A DNA stretch of 64,000 bases from a bacterium (GCA_024742665.1 JANSYA010000002.1:723112-787111); one strand, 5' to 3'; shown: positions 36,544 through 45,789, numbered from the stretch's first letter. The notes: a model not told the origin generated them from the letters alone. Made by a program: numbers and translations.

Positions 36544-36924
36544 CTATTTCATCGAATGTAAGCCGATCATATTGCCTTCGGTATCCGATGCCAGCGAAAC
36601 GAAGCCGTGCTCGCCGATCGGAAATTTGGGGCGCACAATCTTGCCGCCGGCCTGCGCGACGCGCGCCTCTTCGACCGCGCAGTCTTCGCAGGTGAAATAG
36701 ATCATGGTTCCGCCGGGGCCGGGCTGAACGCCCTGCATCTTCACGAGGGCGCCGCCCGCGCCGTGGGATTGAAAATCGTCGCCGAACATTCGCATTTCGA
36801 CGCTGCTGTCGTTCGGATCGTCCATGGGCTGCAGCTTCGTGGCGAGCACGGCCTCATAGAATTTTTGCGCCCGGTCGATTTCATTTACATAAATATCAAA
36901 AAATCCCGCCTTTCTCATCTGCAT
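36544..36924 (-). CDS. VOC-superfamily protein (glyoxalase/bleomycin-resistance type)
   Basis: 126 residues. One VOC unit: the first beta-alpha-beta unit begins GFFDIYVNEIDRAQKFYEAVL, a central GGTMIYFTCEDCAVEEARV and a final GFVSLASDTEGNMIGLHS. Length fits the single-domain dimeric proteins of this superfamily. Metal ligands cannot be assigned safely, so glyoxalase I activity is not claimed. It is 69 bases downstream of the AraC gene on the same strand, and 150 bases upstream of the GST gene. Confidence 0.85.
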   Translation of the reverse strand: MQMRKAGFFDIYVNEIDRAQKFYEAVLATKLQPMDDPNDSSVEMRMFGDDFQSHGAGGALVKMQGVQPGPGGTMIYFTCEDCAVEEARVAQAGGKIVRPKFPIGEHGFVSLASDTEGNMIGLHSMK

Positions 36925-36992
36925 ATCTCCTCGCTTGCGCTGATTATTGAAGGCAGAATGTAGACGATTCAGGGCGGGATGTATTGTATGAA

Positions 36993-37733
36993 TCAGACAT
37001 CGAATTTACGCGCGTAGTTTTTCGGCGTATATCCGGCGATTTTGCGAAACGAATGAATATAGTGCGATTGGTCGGCGTAAAATTCTAAATAATCGCGCAC
37101 GAATGATTTTTGCAGCCGCAGAATTTTCAAAAGGTCATGCGGCGAAAAACCGGTCGTCTGCTTGAGCACCCGCTGCAGCTGGCGGGGCGACATCCCGACG
37201 GCGTTGGCCATATCGCTGACGGAATCGATTTCGTCGATATTCGCCAGCAGATGCGTGGTGACTTCATCGATTGCAAGCAAGTCGTCTTTGATCAGACGGC
37301 GGACCAGCTTCGAAAGGACTGACTGCACGGCCGCGGTATCGCCTGCGGCAAGCTCGCCTCCGGCTTCGATCAGCGGCAGCGGCCCGGGATAGGGCGCGTC
37401 GATCACTCCCTGCACGAGCTCTTCCTGGTGGCCCTGCCAGACTCCGGGCAACAGGCGAATGCCGACGAAGTGAAAGCTCTGACCAAGATTCAATTCTTCG
37501 GCGCTTGTGCGCAGGGCGGTGATCCCGGCCGCTCCGGGAGCCGCGAGATTGAAAACGATATGAATGCAGGCGTCGGGCAGGATATGAAAAATGAAATCGT
37601 CCGATAGTTTCGCTTCCGTTTTGATTTCCCAGAAACGATGCACGTATTCGGATAGGTCCTCCGGCGGTTTCGTTTCGGTATAGCGCACAGCGCGCGCGGA
37701 TCGATCGATACCTTTTTGAACGGGGTTGTACAT
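36993..37733 (-). CDS. AraC-family transcriptional regulator
   Basis: 246 residues. The N-terminal part (about 1-140) is a DUF6597-like sensor fold beginning YTETKPPEDLSEYVHRFWEI. The C-terminal AraC domain spans about 150-246, with SVSDMANAVGMSPRQLQRVLK, FSPHDLLKILRLQKS and YIHSFRKIAGYTPKNYAR. It is soluble, unlike the two membrane-tethered AraC proteins in this window. It probably regulates the VOC and GST genes downstream on the same strand. Confidence 0.86.
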   Translation of the reverse strand: MYNPVQKGIDRSARAVRYTETKPPEDLSEYVHRFWEIKTEAKLSDDFIFHILPDACIHIVFNLAAPGAAGITALRTSAEELNLGQSFHFVGIRLLPGVWQGHQEELVQGVIDAPYPGPLPLIEAGGELAAGDTAAVQSVLSKLVRRLIKDDLLAIDEVTTHLLANIDEIDSVSDMANAVGMSPRQLQRVLKQTTGFSPHDLLKILRLQKSFVRDYLEFYADQSHYIHSFRKIAGYTPKNYARKFDV

Positions 37734-37959
37734 GCGAGTTCAGAAGCTGCTTCGCCTCATGATCGCGCGCAAATCGCAGAGCAGCTTCAGGACATCGTCA
37801 CACTCAACATCGCAATCGAAAAGCCTTTTTGCACGGCCTTCGCGACTCTTACCGGCGAATACGGGCGCGAAGGCCGACCAGACTGAAAGCGCTTGCCATA
37901 TCTTAACGCCAGGCTTTTATCAGCTCCGGTGCACGGGTGAAATCGGCAAAAGCTAAATC

Positions 37960-38739
37960 ATGATCCGCAGGTGTATGCAGAGAGCTTCGATTACTACAGG
38001 CGGCGTGCTTGCGTCTTCGCTCTTGCTGATCTGCGGGATCGCCCTACTCGTCGCGGAAGTTTACGGCTTTGGCATTCTGGTAACCCTGCTGGCACTGGGA
38101 ACCGGGCCTGCGTACTATCTTGCGAATATACTCCAGGTAAAACGGGGCTACCGGGCGCTGCGCAATCGCTGGTCCGAACAGGCGATCGAATCTATTCGGG
38201 AAGCTCACAAGTACAGGACTCGAATCACGGTGTTCCTGTACATCTGCGCCGTGATGCTTTTCGTCGCGTCCGGCTTCATTCATCAGTATTATACATCAAA
38301 GGAAACGCCGGCGCTGATTTTTGCAATCGTCTTTGTTGCCCTGGCAGCTTTGATTGTCTGGCAATATTTACGCCGACGAAATGACTACTTCGAGTTCCAC
38401 CAGGATCATATGGTGATCGGCGACTATGGAGTCGTTTTCGATGTGCAATACGACAGCTTCAAATTCTTCGACGACGCTTCGCACGGCAATTTTCCCGCTT
38501 CGATCACCTTCTGTTTCAATGATCTATCCGCAGTGCGCGCATCTCTCAGATCCGGCATGGGCGAAAGCCCGGCGCAGACCGATGCTCGCTGGCAAAAGAG
38601 ACTGCAACAGGACATCACTGTATACGGAACGGACATCGCGCCGACCTTCTGGTCGATTAGCCTGACGCGATTTGCAATTAAGCCACGGCATCTGGTATGC
38701 TATCTTCATCGAAAAATCGTGCATGCGAAACGAAAATAA
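37960..38739 (+). CDS. Four-helix membrane protein, unknown function
   Basis: 259 residues. Membrane segments at about 15-36, 38-55, 88-108 and 118-136, in two hairpins separated by a basic cytosolic loop. The C-terminal 120 residues are soluble and start with a beta-rich stretch (YFEFHQDHMVIGDYGVVFDVQYDSFKFF) resembling bacterial PH-like domains found after such hairpins. That comparison is by pattern only. Start could also be ATG 37975. Confidence 0.75.
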   Translation: MIRRCMQRASITTGGVLASSLLLICGIALLVAEVYGFGILVTLLALGTGPAYYLANILQVKRGYRALRNRWSEQAIESIREAHKYRTRITVFLYICAVMLFVASGFIHQYYTSKETPALIFAIVFVALAALIVWQYLRRRNDYFEFHQDHMVIGDYGVVFDVQYDSFKFFDDASHGNFPASITFCFNDLSAVRASLRSGMGESPAQTDARWQKRLQQDITVYGTDIAPTFWSISLTRFAIKPRHLVCYLHRKIVHAKRK

Positions 38740-38855
38740 GACGGGCACTGCCCGGACGATATCGCTTGAATTTGGATGGGTTTTGCGTATTTCGGCAGAA
38801 CACTCTTGACCTGCATGCGCGCCCGGAAGAAAAACGAAATTCAAGGCTCGCTCCA

Positions 38856-39077
38856 ATGACACCTGCAGACTCCATCAATCGACGCTACTTTTTCTGCCTG
38901 CTGATCAGCTTGCTGCTAATCGCACCCGTTCAAGCGCCCTACTCGCCCGCTCGAACTCTCTGCGCCGACATCGATTGCGGAAACGGCGACTGCACTTCCA
39001 GAAGAGATAAAAAGGGCCGCCTCTACTGTACGTGCAAGGGGAAACGCGGCCGGGCCAGTCTTGCGTGCTGTAATTAA
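38856..39077 (+). CDS. Small cysteine-rich exported protein
   Basis: 73 residues from ATG 38856; the frame is open from 38697 but only this start opens a signal peptide (basic NRR, then FFCLLISLLLIAPVQA). The mature part of about 46 residues is basic and has eight cysteines (CADIDCGNGDC, then YCTCKGKRG and a terminal CC). The pattern resembles an EGF-like module or a defensin-like disulfide peptide. Function unknown. It follows the four-helix membrane protein gene by about 116 bases on the same strand. Confidence 0.65.
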   Translation: MTPADSINRRYFFCLLISLLLIAPVQAPYSPARTLCADIDCGNGDCTSRRDKKGRLYCTCKGKRGRASLACCN

Positions 39078-39126
39078 ATGAAGCGGGCTGGAGCCGTGGT
39101 ACAGGATTTTTCAGCCCGACTGAGTT

Positions 39127-39699
39127 TCACGTAATCTGAAACAGAATTTCCGGAATCGTATAGAGACGCGAAGCGGGATTCTTCGCGTGCTTTCGCATCT
39201 CGGACCCGTATCGCTTCGTCAGGTCTTCGCCTCGATCGTTTGCGGGATCGTACGCAATCTTTGCCGGCGTATCGCGTCGTTTCAGCAGGAGCCGCTCCAC
39301 TTTTTGAATGAAACGAAACAGCGGTCTTTCATCTTCGGGCAGATTCAGAAGCGGATCCGCTCCGAACAACTGGCGGGCGCGGGACGGCTTTTGGTACTTC
39401 ATATAGTAGCCCGGAGCGGCGCGCCAGTACATCATCAGCAGGGTCCCGCGATCGAGTAGACTGTGATCGAAAAATGCTTCGAGTGTTTCAGGGCCCGTGT
39501 CCCAATGAAAGCCGTCGACGCAGCAGTGCAGCTCCTCGGCCGACTCAATGCTCTTTAGAAAATCGGCGAAGTTTCGCCGGGTCTGGAGTTCATCTTCGTG
39601 GCCTCCGGGCCCGTCCAGCGCGACCCAGGCGTCGGAGCAAAAGTACTCGACTCTTTCACGTTGCGCTGGCGTTAAATTATGTAACTGATCTTCAGACAT
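39127..39699 (-). CDS. DUF4274-type protein
   Basis: 190 residues. The centre has the pattern of DUF4274: CCVDGFHWDTGPETLEAFF, DHSLLDRGTLLMMYWRAAP, resembling the Y-N-W-D-x-G and D-x-G-T-A-L motifs of this family. No membrane or signal sequence. The family often lies in loci with variable small genes and may act as an immunity or accessory protein, but I cannot show that here. It begins nine bases after the stop of the preceding reverse-strand gene, so the two are probably co-translated. Confidence 0.7.
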   Translation of the reverse strand: MSEDQLHNLTPAQRERVEYFCSDAWVALDGPGGHEDELQTRRNFADFLKSIESAEELHCCVDGFHWDTGPETLEAFFDHSLLDRGTLLMMYWRAAPGYYMKYQKPSRARQLFGADPLLNLPEDERPLFRFIQKVERLLLKRRDTPAKIAYDPANDRGEDLTKRYGSEMRKHAKNPASRLYTIPEILFQIT

Positions 39700-39708
39700 C
39701 GTTCAGCA

Positions 39709-40098
39709 TCAAAGCGCATCGCTTTTAACAATCAACTCGATCATACAGCCCTTCCCGAAAACTCGCCGGGGCTTCGCTGCCCCGAAATTTGTAGCATCGC
39801 ACTTCACGAGTTTCGAACCGCGCGTTCGTAATTTCAAATCGAAAAACGGCGCAATCGATTCAACAAACTCCATCTCCGTCCGAAAAGACCAGCAGGATTT
39901 TCTCGGGCACCGATCCGGGGCGGCCTGGTCGAAAGACTCAAATTCAAAGAAGGTCTCAAAGCCGTTTGCGCCCGGACCAACAATCGTCTGCCGTTCGCGA
40001 TGAGTCATATGAACGATGGGCGGAGACGTCAGAATATAGCCATAGCGGTCTGCGCCGATGTTTTCCAGGCGCAGCACCGTCGCCTGATTGGGCGGCAT
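39709..40098 (-). CDS. Small protein of unknown function, upstream of the DUF4274 gene
   Basis: 129 residues from ATG 40098; the frame is open to 40305, but that extension looks like random reading. The sequence GYILTSPPIVHMTHRERQTIVGPG, then a segment beginning FETFFEFESFDQAAPDR and a basic end, gives no family match that I know. It ends nine bases before the DUF4274 gene. Paired small-orphan plus DUF4274 could be a toxin-immunity-like arrangement; this is speculative. The start is uncertain. Confidence 0.5.
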   Translation of the reverse strand: MPPNQATVLRLENIGADRYGYILTSPPIVHMTHRERQTIVGPGANGFETFFEFESFDQAAPDRCPRKSCWSFRTEMEFVESIAPFFDLKLRTRGSKLVKCDATNFGAAKPRRVFGKGCMIELIVKSDAL

Positions 40099-40317
40099 CC
40101 CAGGCAGATCACCAGCGCGAACGCGATGTAAGCTATACGATGTTATGTGAGATCTTGCGTCGTGGTGTTTTGGAAGCTTTGATCGACACTGAAATCGGCC
40201 CGCACAGCTTCGTATATTCTGCGCACAAAATGCGCCTCCGTCAAGTAGACCACCAAAATGCTTGCGAAATAATGCAGCCAATGCTTCCGTCGACTTGACG
40301 AACACTGCGATTCGCCT

Positions 40318-40944
40318 ATGCCGCGAAGCCGCCGGAAAAAGATGCTCCCCTCAAATCTCTTTATCATCACCAATTCGTATTATAACGCAACGCTTCTGCT
40401 TTCGCTTCTGGAAGCGACGGCTCTGATTCCAGACATGGAACTGGCAAAAGCTGACGCTGCTGAAATGATCCGGCTTTCAGATGAAATCGAACGCCCCACT
40501 TCCTATTACTGTGAATACATCCTGCGCAAAGCAGACATATATTTAATTCTAAACATTCATAAGAAAAGCGCTTCCGAGCTTGCGATTCGCCTGTACGGGG
40601 AAGAAAGATTACGGGCGGAAGTTTTCGAAATTCGAGATTCCAATCCGGCTGTGTTGAAAGACATCGTAAACGATGTTCTGGAGCAAGAACGGAGATGGGA
40701 TCTTTCCAACTGGCGCCGAAAGATCTGGGAGATAATGAAGGCGGTGCCCGAAGAATCTGCCGGAGACTTTAACGATCCGCAGTACAATACGCAGTATAAA
40801 ACCGCGACCCGCGCCCTGTATGAAATTATAAGCAGTCCCGATGTCGAGGCGGAGATCGACATCAATGAATTGGTGTGGGAAGTTGGATATCATAAAGGCT
40901 ATGCTTTTCCGCCGGATATCTTCCGAAAGATGGGAAAAATCTGA
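40318..40944 (+). CDS. Soluble protein of unknown function
   Basis: 208 residues, all-helical in appearance, acidic, with Tyr/Trp-rich pieces such as TSYYCEYILRKADIYLIL. ATG 40342 is an alternative start. No signal peptide, membrane segment or known motif. It is divergent from the reverse-strand DUF4274 pair and 5 bases ahead of the next gene, so the two forward-strand genes are probably co-expressed. Confidence 0.7.
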   Translation: MPRSRRKKMLPSNLFIITNSYYNATLLLSLLEATALIPDMELAKADAAEMIRLSDEIERPTSYYCEYILRKADIYLILNIHKKSASELAIRLYGEERLRAEVFEIRDSNPAVLKDIVNDVLEQERRWDLSNWRRKIWEIMKAVPEESAGDFNDPQYNTQYKTATRALYEIISSPDVEAEIDINELVWEVGYHKGYAFPPDIFRKMGKI

Positions 40945-40949
40945 CTCGA

Positions 40950-41981
40950 ATGCGAACAGGCGACGATCAAAAAAGCAGACTATTTGCCGGGCGACAGCAG
41001 CTACCTGCACAACTCAGGCGGGTGCTAAAATTATCCCCCATCCGCATGGAACCCGGGATTCTGTTTCTTTCCGCCGAACCTGACTTCGAGTTACGCAGCC
41101 CATTCCAGACTGCCCTAACTGGTTTACTCCAGCGTCTTGCAATACTAATAACCCTGTGCTTATTACTCTGCGGCCTGACGCTGCTGGCGATGCGATCGCC
41201 AGATCAAGGCACAGTCACCTGTGTATTGCTTTATATTATTCCGGGGATTCTGTTGAGCCTGCTGATGTTACGGCCAGGATACGCAGTCATTTCTCATTTA
41301 AGGACGGCCGACTACAGATCAAACTGGCCGCTCGGCCTCTATTTTTTTCCAGACTGGCTTGTCATCCGCCACGAAGAACACTGCCACCTTGTTCGAAAAG
41401 TTGACCTGCAAGCATGCACAGTGGTCGAAGAAAGCTTCTCGCTAACAATCACAGATGGTCAGCAAGAAATCGTCGATGAACTCGGCGATTGGAAAAAATG
41501 GGAAATCAATCCGGTCTTTATCGAAGGGATTGTATCGGCCTGGCAGAATTCGGAAGTGCAGAAACTTTTGCCGATCGATGCCAGGAACAGAATCCTCTTC
41601 GACACAAATCAAAAGTCCCGGTTAGACTGGGAGGACCTGGACTCGGCTCTGTTGCCGATCGAATTGCCGGCGAAATCCCATCGCTATATCCATCGATGGA
41701 TTGAATTCGAAAACGGGCTCGCTTATTCTTTGATGACGGCGCTGAACGATAGCTTGAATCCGGCGACGGTGACAATCGTCAATCGAAGCACCGGCGAAAA
41801 AGATTCATCCAGTGAGTTTCACGAACTGCTGGTATTCATGGGCAAGCCGACCAGAGCGAAGAAAAAGCATCGGAAAGTATTTGAAAAACAATACGGCGCT
41901 CTCCTCTGGACTCAGTTCGATAATCCTGATTTCATCGAATGGGTGAACCATTCAGTCCATTCACAATGGTGCCATAGCTGA
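40950..41981 (+). CDS. Two-helix membrane protein, unknown function
   Basis: 343 residues from ATG 40950, five bases after the upstream stop; ATG 41046 is also possible. Two membrane segments (about 62-82 and 92-110) are followed by a large soluble part of about 230 residues. The topology (hairpin followed by a soluble domain) is like the protein at 37960-38739, with similar beta-rich segments after the hairpin. No enzyme motif. Probably operates with the 40318-40944 product. Confidence 0.7.
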   Translation: MRTGDDQKSRLFAGRQQLPAQLRRVLKLSPIRMEPGILFLSAEPDFELRSPFQTALTGLLQRLAILITLCLLLCGLTLLAMRSPDQGTVTCVLLYIIPGILLSLLMLRPGYAVISHLRTADYRSNWPLGLYFFPDWLVIRHEEHCHLVRKVDLQACTVVEESFSLTITDGQQEIVDELGDWKKWEINPVFIEGIVSAWQNSEVQKLLPIDARNRILFDTNQKSRLDWEDLDSALLPIELPAKSHRYIHRWIEFENGLAYSLMTALNDSLNPATVTIVNRSTGEKDSSSEFHELLVFMGKPTRAKKKHRKVFEKQYGALLWTQFDNPDFIEWVNHSVHSQWCHS

Positions 41982-42088
41982 AATCGATGCATACCCGCCG
42001 ATGCTTGCACTGCGGATTACGGATTCTTCGCTTCAAGCAATCGTTATTGGCCCCCGGATACGCACCCTGCCGACGTATTCAGAAAGCA

Positions 42089-42511
42089 TCAAACAAGCGC
42101 ATCATGAACTGCATGCACTAAAAAATTCCCCAGGGGAAAATAGGCGGCGAAGAAGAGACTCATCGCAAGCGTGAAGTTTCTTTCGCCAAACAGCCGATCA
42201 AGAATATTCTGTTCGAAAGCGATCGACGAATGAATCGCGTAGCCGCAGAATTCCAGGATGCCGATTAAAAACAAACCGTAAGCGTATTGCTGATACCAGG
42301 GTAGATCGCTCAATACAATGGAAACCGGAACCATATAGAGAATATAACAGCTGATGATTTGCCACCAGTATTTGAAGCGAGCGATCCTGGTGTAAATCCC
42401 GAAGTTGTGCATCAACACTCCCCAGAGAAAATAAACACAGATATAAGTGAAGAGCAAAGAAGACGGCGTTTCCAATACCTTTCGAATAAATTCAGTCAAA
42501 ATATTTATCAT
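42089..42511 (-). CDS. Small polytopic membrane protein
   Basis: 140 residues with about four hydrophobic helices (about 18-36, 48-66, 76-94, 112-132) and few charges. No family recognised. Its start overlaps the end of the methyltransferase gene by 20 bases, a strong sign of co-expression with it. Perhaps it positions the methyltransferase substrate in the membrane, which is inference only. Confidence 0.75.
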   Translation of the reverse strand: MINILTEFIRKVLETPSSLLFTYICVYFLWGVLMHNFGIYTRIARFKYWWQIISCYILYMVPVSIVLSDLPWYQQYAYGLFLIGILEFCGYAIHSSIAFEQNILDRLFGERNFTLAMSLFFAAYFPLGNFLVHAVHDALV

Positions 42512-43217
42512 CCCGCGGATATATCGTTACCAGATGGCGAAAGGCCCATTTCGATTGCAACTCAATCTTTACGCGAGACAGTGATTGTAAAATTTTATCT
42601 ATTTCGATTCGTTTAAAAGACCGCCTGACGGCCCTTTGACCATCCTGACGCGTCATTGGGCTGAATCCCAGCAGCAAAGAAACGATTTTGAATAAATGCA
42701 GCGCTAAAAAATGGCGCTCCAGTTCGCTGAAAATCGCGGCGTGGCGAACAAACTGCAGCTGCTCCTGCAAAAAAGATTGCAGGGCTTGATCAGTAAAATG
42801 GTAAAGAAAGTGGCTGCTGATCAGAATATCGCAAGGCGGCAATCGAAAATCGGCGGCCATGATGTCGGCTTGCTGAAACGATAATTCAGAATAATCGGGC
42901 CAACACTTTTCAGCGAAAGCGAGGCTATTCGGATTCGCATCCAGGCCGATCAATCGAACCACCTGCTTTCGCATTCGAGCTTTTTTCGCGATAGCCGCCA
43001 GCACATCGCCGCTGCCGCAACCGAGATCCACGATCGTCGTCGCTTCTTTATTGTCGAACGCCGCCAGCTGCGCCATGACAGCGCGACTCAAAATGCGAAC
43101 GTTTCCGAACAGATGATTGATTCGCTGGAGTTCTCGAAGACTGCGGTGCAGCGTCGGCCCATCGAGGCGAAAATCATCAAGTTGCTCGGTCTCATGAATT
43201 CTGGAACGCAAGAACAT
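42492..43217 (-). CDS. Class I SAM-dependent methyltransferase
   Basis: 241 residues. SAM-binding motif I is VDLGCGSGDVLAA near 63-75, motif II acidic end LIGLDANP near 88-95, and motif post-I/IV IMAADF then DILISSHFLYHF. The C-terminal part holds a hydrophobic stretch (LFKIVSLLLGF), unusual for a soluble methyltransferase and suggesting contact with membrane or lipid. Relatives with this form methylate small hydrophobic substrates or polyketides. Substrate unknown. Confidence 0.84.
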   Translation of the reverse strand: MFLRSRIHETEQLDDFRLDGPTLHRSLRELQRINHLFGNVRILSRAVMAQLAAFDNKEATTIVDLGCGSGDVLAAIAKKARMRKQVVRLIGLDANPNSLAFAEKCWPDYSELSFQQADIMAADFRLPPCDILISSHFLYHFTDQALQSFLQEQLQFVRHAAIFSELERHFLALHLFKIVSLLLGFSPMTRQDGQRAVRRSFKRIEIDKILQSLSRVKIELQSKWAFRHLVTIYPRDDKYFD

Positions 43218-43331
43218 CTATCATTTTCACCATTAAGCTTATATCCATTCTCGTCCAGATTTCAATTTCGTGTGATTCTATCGACCGGCAAGCAGGCCGC
43301 GCAGGTCGCATTCATCCGCTCCTCGTTCATT

Positions 43332-44222
43332 TCACGGCTCCATCTTAAACATGTTAATGATTTCTTCGCTCTCTTTCGCTGGCCGCCCGTCCACAGTATA
43401 CTGGATGTTCTCAACCCGCCGAACAGGGCAGGCGCATCCATCGCCGGCTGTCTCGCAGGTGCAGGGGCAGGACTCGCCGACCTCGGAGCTTCTGTGCACC
43501 CGGCGGTGCTCGCTAAGAATATACACTGTCGCCTCGGCGCTGCCCCAAAAATCGCATCCATCTCCGTGGGCCTCCGACTGCGAAAAGAGCGCCCGGTCTG
43601 AATCGAGTTGTTGCACTCGGCCGATCGTGGAAGCAGCAATGTCCGAGTAAATATAATCGCCGGCGACTGTGCCCAGCAGCGAAAAGCAATTGTACGCTCC
43701 ACTGTTGAATTCACAGTTCGCGCCGTCCGGCTGGATAGACACGGCCATATAGAGTTCATTGCGCTTCGTAGACACAACGCTGAAATTCGCAGGCTCAAAT
43801 TCACCGAAGCGAAGCTTCATTGGCGGGATTCGAATCCCGCTCAGTTCTCCCAGGCGCTGCAATACTTCAAGCTCCGTCGGAATCGGTTTATACGCAGGAA
43901 GCGGCTGCGTATTAAGATAGCCGCCGAAGACATAACCCTTGACGCCCTTGTGCGCGATTCGATTCCAACGACCGCGCACGCCCTGAATCGTTTCTTCAAG
44001 GTCCGTTACGAATAAAACAGCGACAGATTCCCCGTATGCGATGACGCCGCGCTTTCCAGCGTCGGTCGACGGCGCTTCGCGTATCAAAAGGCCGGCCTGC
44101 GCGGAGACCCATCGCGTGTATTTGACAGTGCGGGGCTTTTCAGTGAGAGGCGTTTCGGATAGAAACGAACAGGCAAGACTGCTGCTGATTACGAAAAGCC
44201 AGATGATATGTAGAATTCTCAT
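43332..44222 (-). CDS. SH3b-domain lipoprotein
   Basis: 296 residues. Signal sequence MRILHIIWLFVISSSLAC with C18 as lipid attachment. An SH3b fold occupies about 35-110 (AGLLIREAPSTDAGKRGVIAYGESVAVL, then GRWNRIAHKGVKGYVFGGYL), the cell-wall-binding type. The C-terminal part has a cysteine-dense patch near 250-268 (CPCTCETAGDGCACPV), unusual for SH3b proteins. Probably in the outer membrane or periplasm, contacting peptidoglycan. Confidence 0.83.
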   Translation of the reverse strand: MRILHIIWLFVISSSLACSFLSETPLTEKPRTVKYTRWVSAQAGLLIREAPSTDAGKRGVIAYGESVAVLFVTDLEETIQGVRGRWNRIAHKGVKGYVFGGYLNTQPLPAYKPIPTELEVLQRLGELSGIRIPPMKLRFGEFEPANFSVVSTKRNELYMAVSIQPDGANCEFNSGAYNCFSLLGTVAGDYIYSDIAASTIGRVQQLDSDRALFSQSEAHGDGCDFWGSAEATVYILSEHRRVHRSSEVGESCPCTCETAGDGCACPVRRVENIQYTVDGRPAKESEEIINMFKMEP

Positions 44223-44327
44223 GGATCAGATCCTGGCGGAACGCCGTGGCCTCGGGCCTTCTTGATCCGGAGATCCAGGACGCGCAACGCTTCTCTCGCC
44301 CGGCGAAGCCTGTCAGGTTCTTACTCT

Positions 44328-45362
44328 TTATTCCGCCGCATCTTTCGGAACGTTCTCTGTGTTATATTCTTCGGCGTTGCGTGAATATTTCGCAGAGGTC
44401 GCACTGAGCAGGGGATACATTCTGAATCCGGCAATCCGCTTCCGGTTATCATAATAAGTGGTAAAGTGATAGAATACGAGGGCATGTTCATGTTGTACAA
44501 TTTTGAGAACGGTGACCATTGCGCGACCGCTGTATTTCTTTACTATGAATCGCCATTGCAGCTCTTCGAAATGCTGAATATCGCCGGCCAATTCTACAAC
44601 TTTCGCGTGAGTTTTCTGGAGGCCCCCGACGTTCATTTCTTTTTTAAGGATGTCGGCAAAATAAGTATCATGAACTTTCGCGTATTCTTTTTTCTGCATG
44701 AGGGCCAGCATATGATTCGCCGCTTCGAGTAGAGGGCCGTACGCTTCGACCTCTTCCGTCAACGGCTTTGTCGGCATAGAATGAACCTGGCTTCCGGATA
44801 CGAATTCTTCAGGGTTGTTGCGGCCCCCGACGCTCAATATAAACCAGCTGAATTTGATAATCCGTTTTAGATCGTGTTCAACAAAGCTGAGCGTGTATCT
44901 TACAGTAGCATATTTATGTTCCGCATATTTCGTGCAGTGAATATAGCGTACGCCCTGACGAATTTCGTTCGTGAAAGACCATTGATTCGCCTGGTAAGTT
45001 TCCAGCGGTCCGGTAAAGTTGATCAGCTTCTCGATCTGAAACAAATACCAATCCTTATTGAATTCTTCTTTCAGACGATCGGAGAAGGATTTGTCGTAAA
45101 GAATCTCAATTTCATTTTTCTTGATTTGATCGAGGATGGAATTGGAAGTGGCGAGTGCGGGGGAGTATTCCTGCAGGTCGGGGCCCAGCGCGGATTCCAA
45201 CTCCGGGTTTTCCTGACTGCCAGAATGATGAACGGTCGTATCATCCTGCGGGAATCCATGGATCGCGGCGTCAGTGAACAGGAATACGAATGCGCCCAAA
45301 AGAAGAAGAACGATGGCTCCCGGGCGTTGCGTGAACGCGGTCTTACGAATCATCTTAATCAT
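44328..45362 (-). CDS. Exported or membrane-anchored protein (intact copy of the 50658-51185 pseudogene)
   Basis: 344 residues with a single N-terminal hydrophobic helix (about 17-33), probably a signal sequence or anchor. The remainder is soluble. It holds two similar stretches: LEEYSxA-type text at about 64-150 and LTEEVEAYGPLLEAANHMLALMQKKEYAKVHD at about 205-236, which suggests an internal repeat. Function unknown. A damaged copy is at 50658-51185, and the DNA around both copies is also alike. Confidence 0.77.
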   Translation of the reverse strand: MIKMIRKTAFTQRPGAIVLLLLGAFVFLFTDAAIHGFPQDDTTVHHSGSQENPELESALGPDLQEYSPALATSNSILDQIKKNEIEILYDKSFSDRLKEEFNKDWYLFQIEKLINFTGPLETYQANQWSFTNEIRQGVRYIHCTKYAEHKYATVRYTLSFVEHDLKRIIKFSWFILSVGGRNNPEEFVSGSQVHSMPTKPLTEEVEAYGPLLEAANHMLALMQKKEYAKVHDTYFADILKKEMNVGGLQKTHAKVVELAGDIQHFEELQWRFIVKKYSGRAMVTVLKIVQHEHALVFYHFTTYYDNRKRIAGFRMYPLLSATSAKYSRNAEEYNTENVPKDAAE

Positions 45363-45447
45363 CCAATGACAGAATCACAGTCCGAAACCATGTCAAGTCG
45401 CTCTCGGTGAACCGACTCCATTCACAGACCCACGCGAATCGCCGACG

Positions 45448-45789
45448 CTACACTTCGCACCAGACGGCCATCGCATTGCCGCCGGGTTCTTTGAATTCAA
45501 AACGCCGGCCTCCGGGAAATTCGAAAATCTCTTTCGTAATTTCCGCGCCGGCCGCTTGAACTACGCCCAGCGCCTTTTCCAGATCGTCGGCTTTCAATAC
45601 AATCAGCGGAGGCCGCAAGTCGCCGCGCTCGATTCCGCCGCCGAGACCGGCATCCTGAATATCGCGATAGTCCGGTCCGTACTCTACGAAGTTCCATCCA
45701 AAGGCCCGGGCAAAAAAACTCTGCGTGGCTTCGAGCTCCGGCGATGAAAACTCCACGTAGTCGATCTTCATATTTTCTCTGTCAGTCAT
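45448..45789 (-). CDS. VOC-superfamily protein (glyoxalase/bleomycin-resistance type)
   Basis: 113 residues. One VOC unit: KIDYVEFSSPELEATQSFFARAFGWNFVEYGPDY, then a central strand PLIVLKADDLEKALGVVQAAGAEI, ending FEFKEPGGNAMAVWCE. ATG 45771 is a possible start. It lies between two DNA segments that are adjacent at the duplicated locus around 51.2-51.38 kb, so this gene was either inserted here or deleted there. Confidence 0.85.
   Translation of the reverse strand: MTDRENMKIDYVEFSSPELEATQSFFARAFGWNFVEYGPDYRDIQDAGLGGGIERGDLRPPLIVLKADDLEKALGVVQAAGAEITKEIFEFPGGRRFEFKEPGGNAMAVWCEV

Noticed and set aside
39084..39118. CGGGCTG/CAGCCCG inverted repeat after the cysteine-rich peptide gene
   Set aside because: Seven pairs with a 21-base loop and no following T-run; too weak to call a terminator.
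43819..43842. GGCGGGATTCGAATCCCGCTC, resembling a tRNA T-arm
   Set aside because: No acceptor, D or anticodon stems around it and it lies in the SH3b lipoprotein gene.
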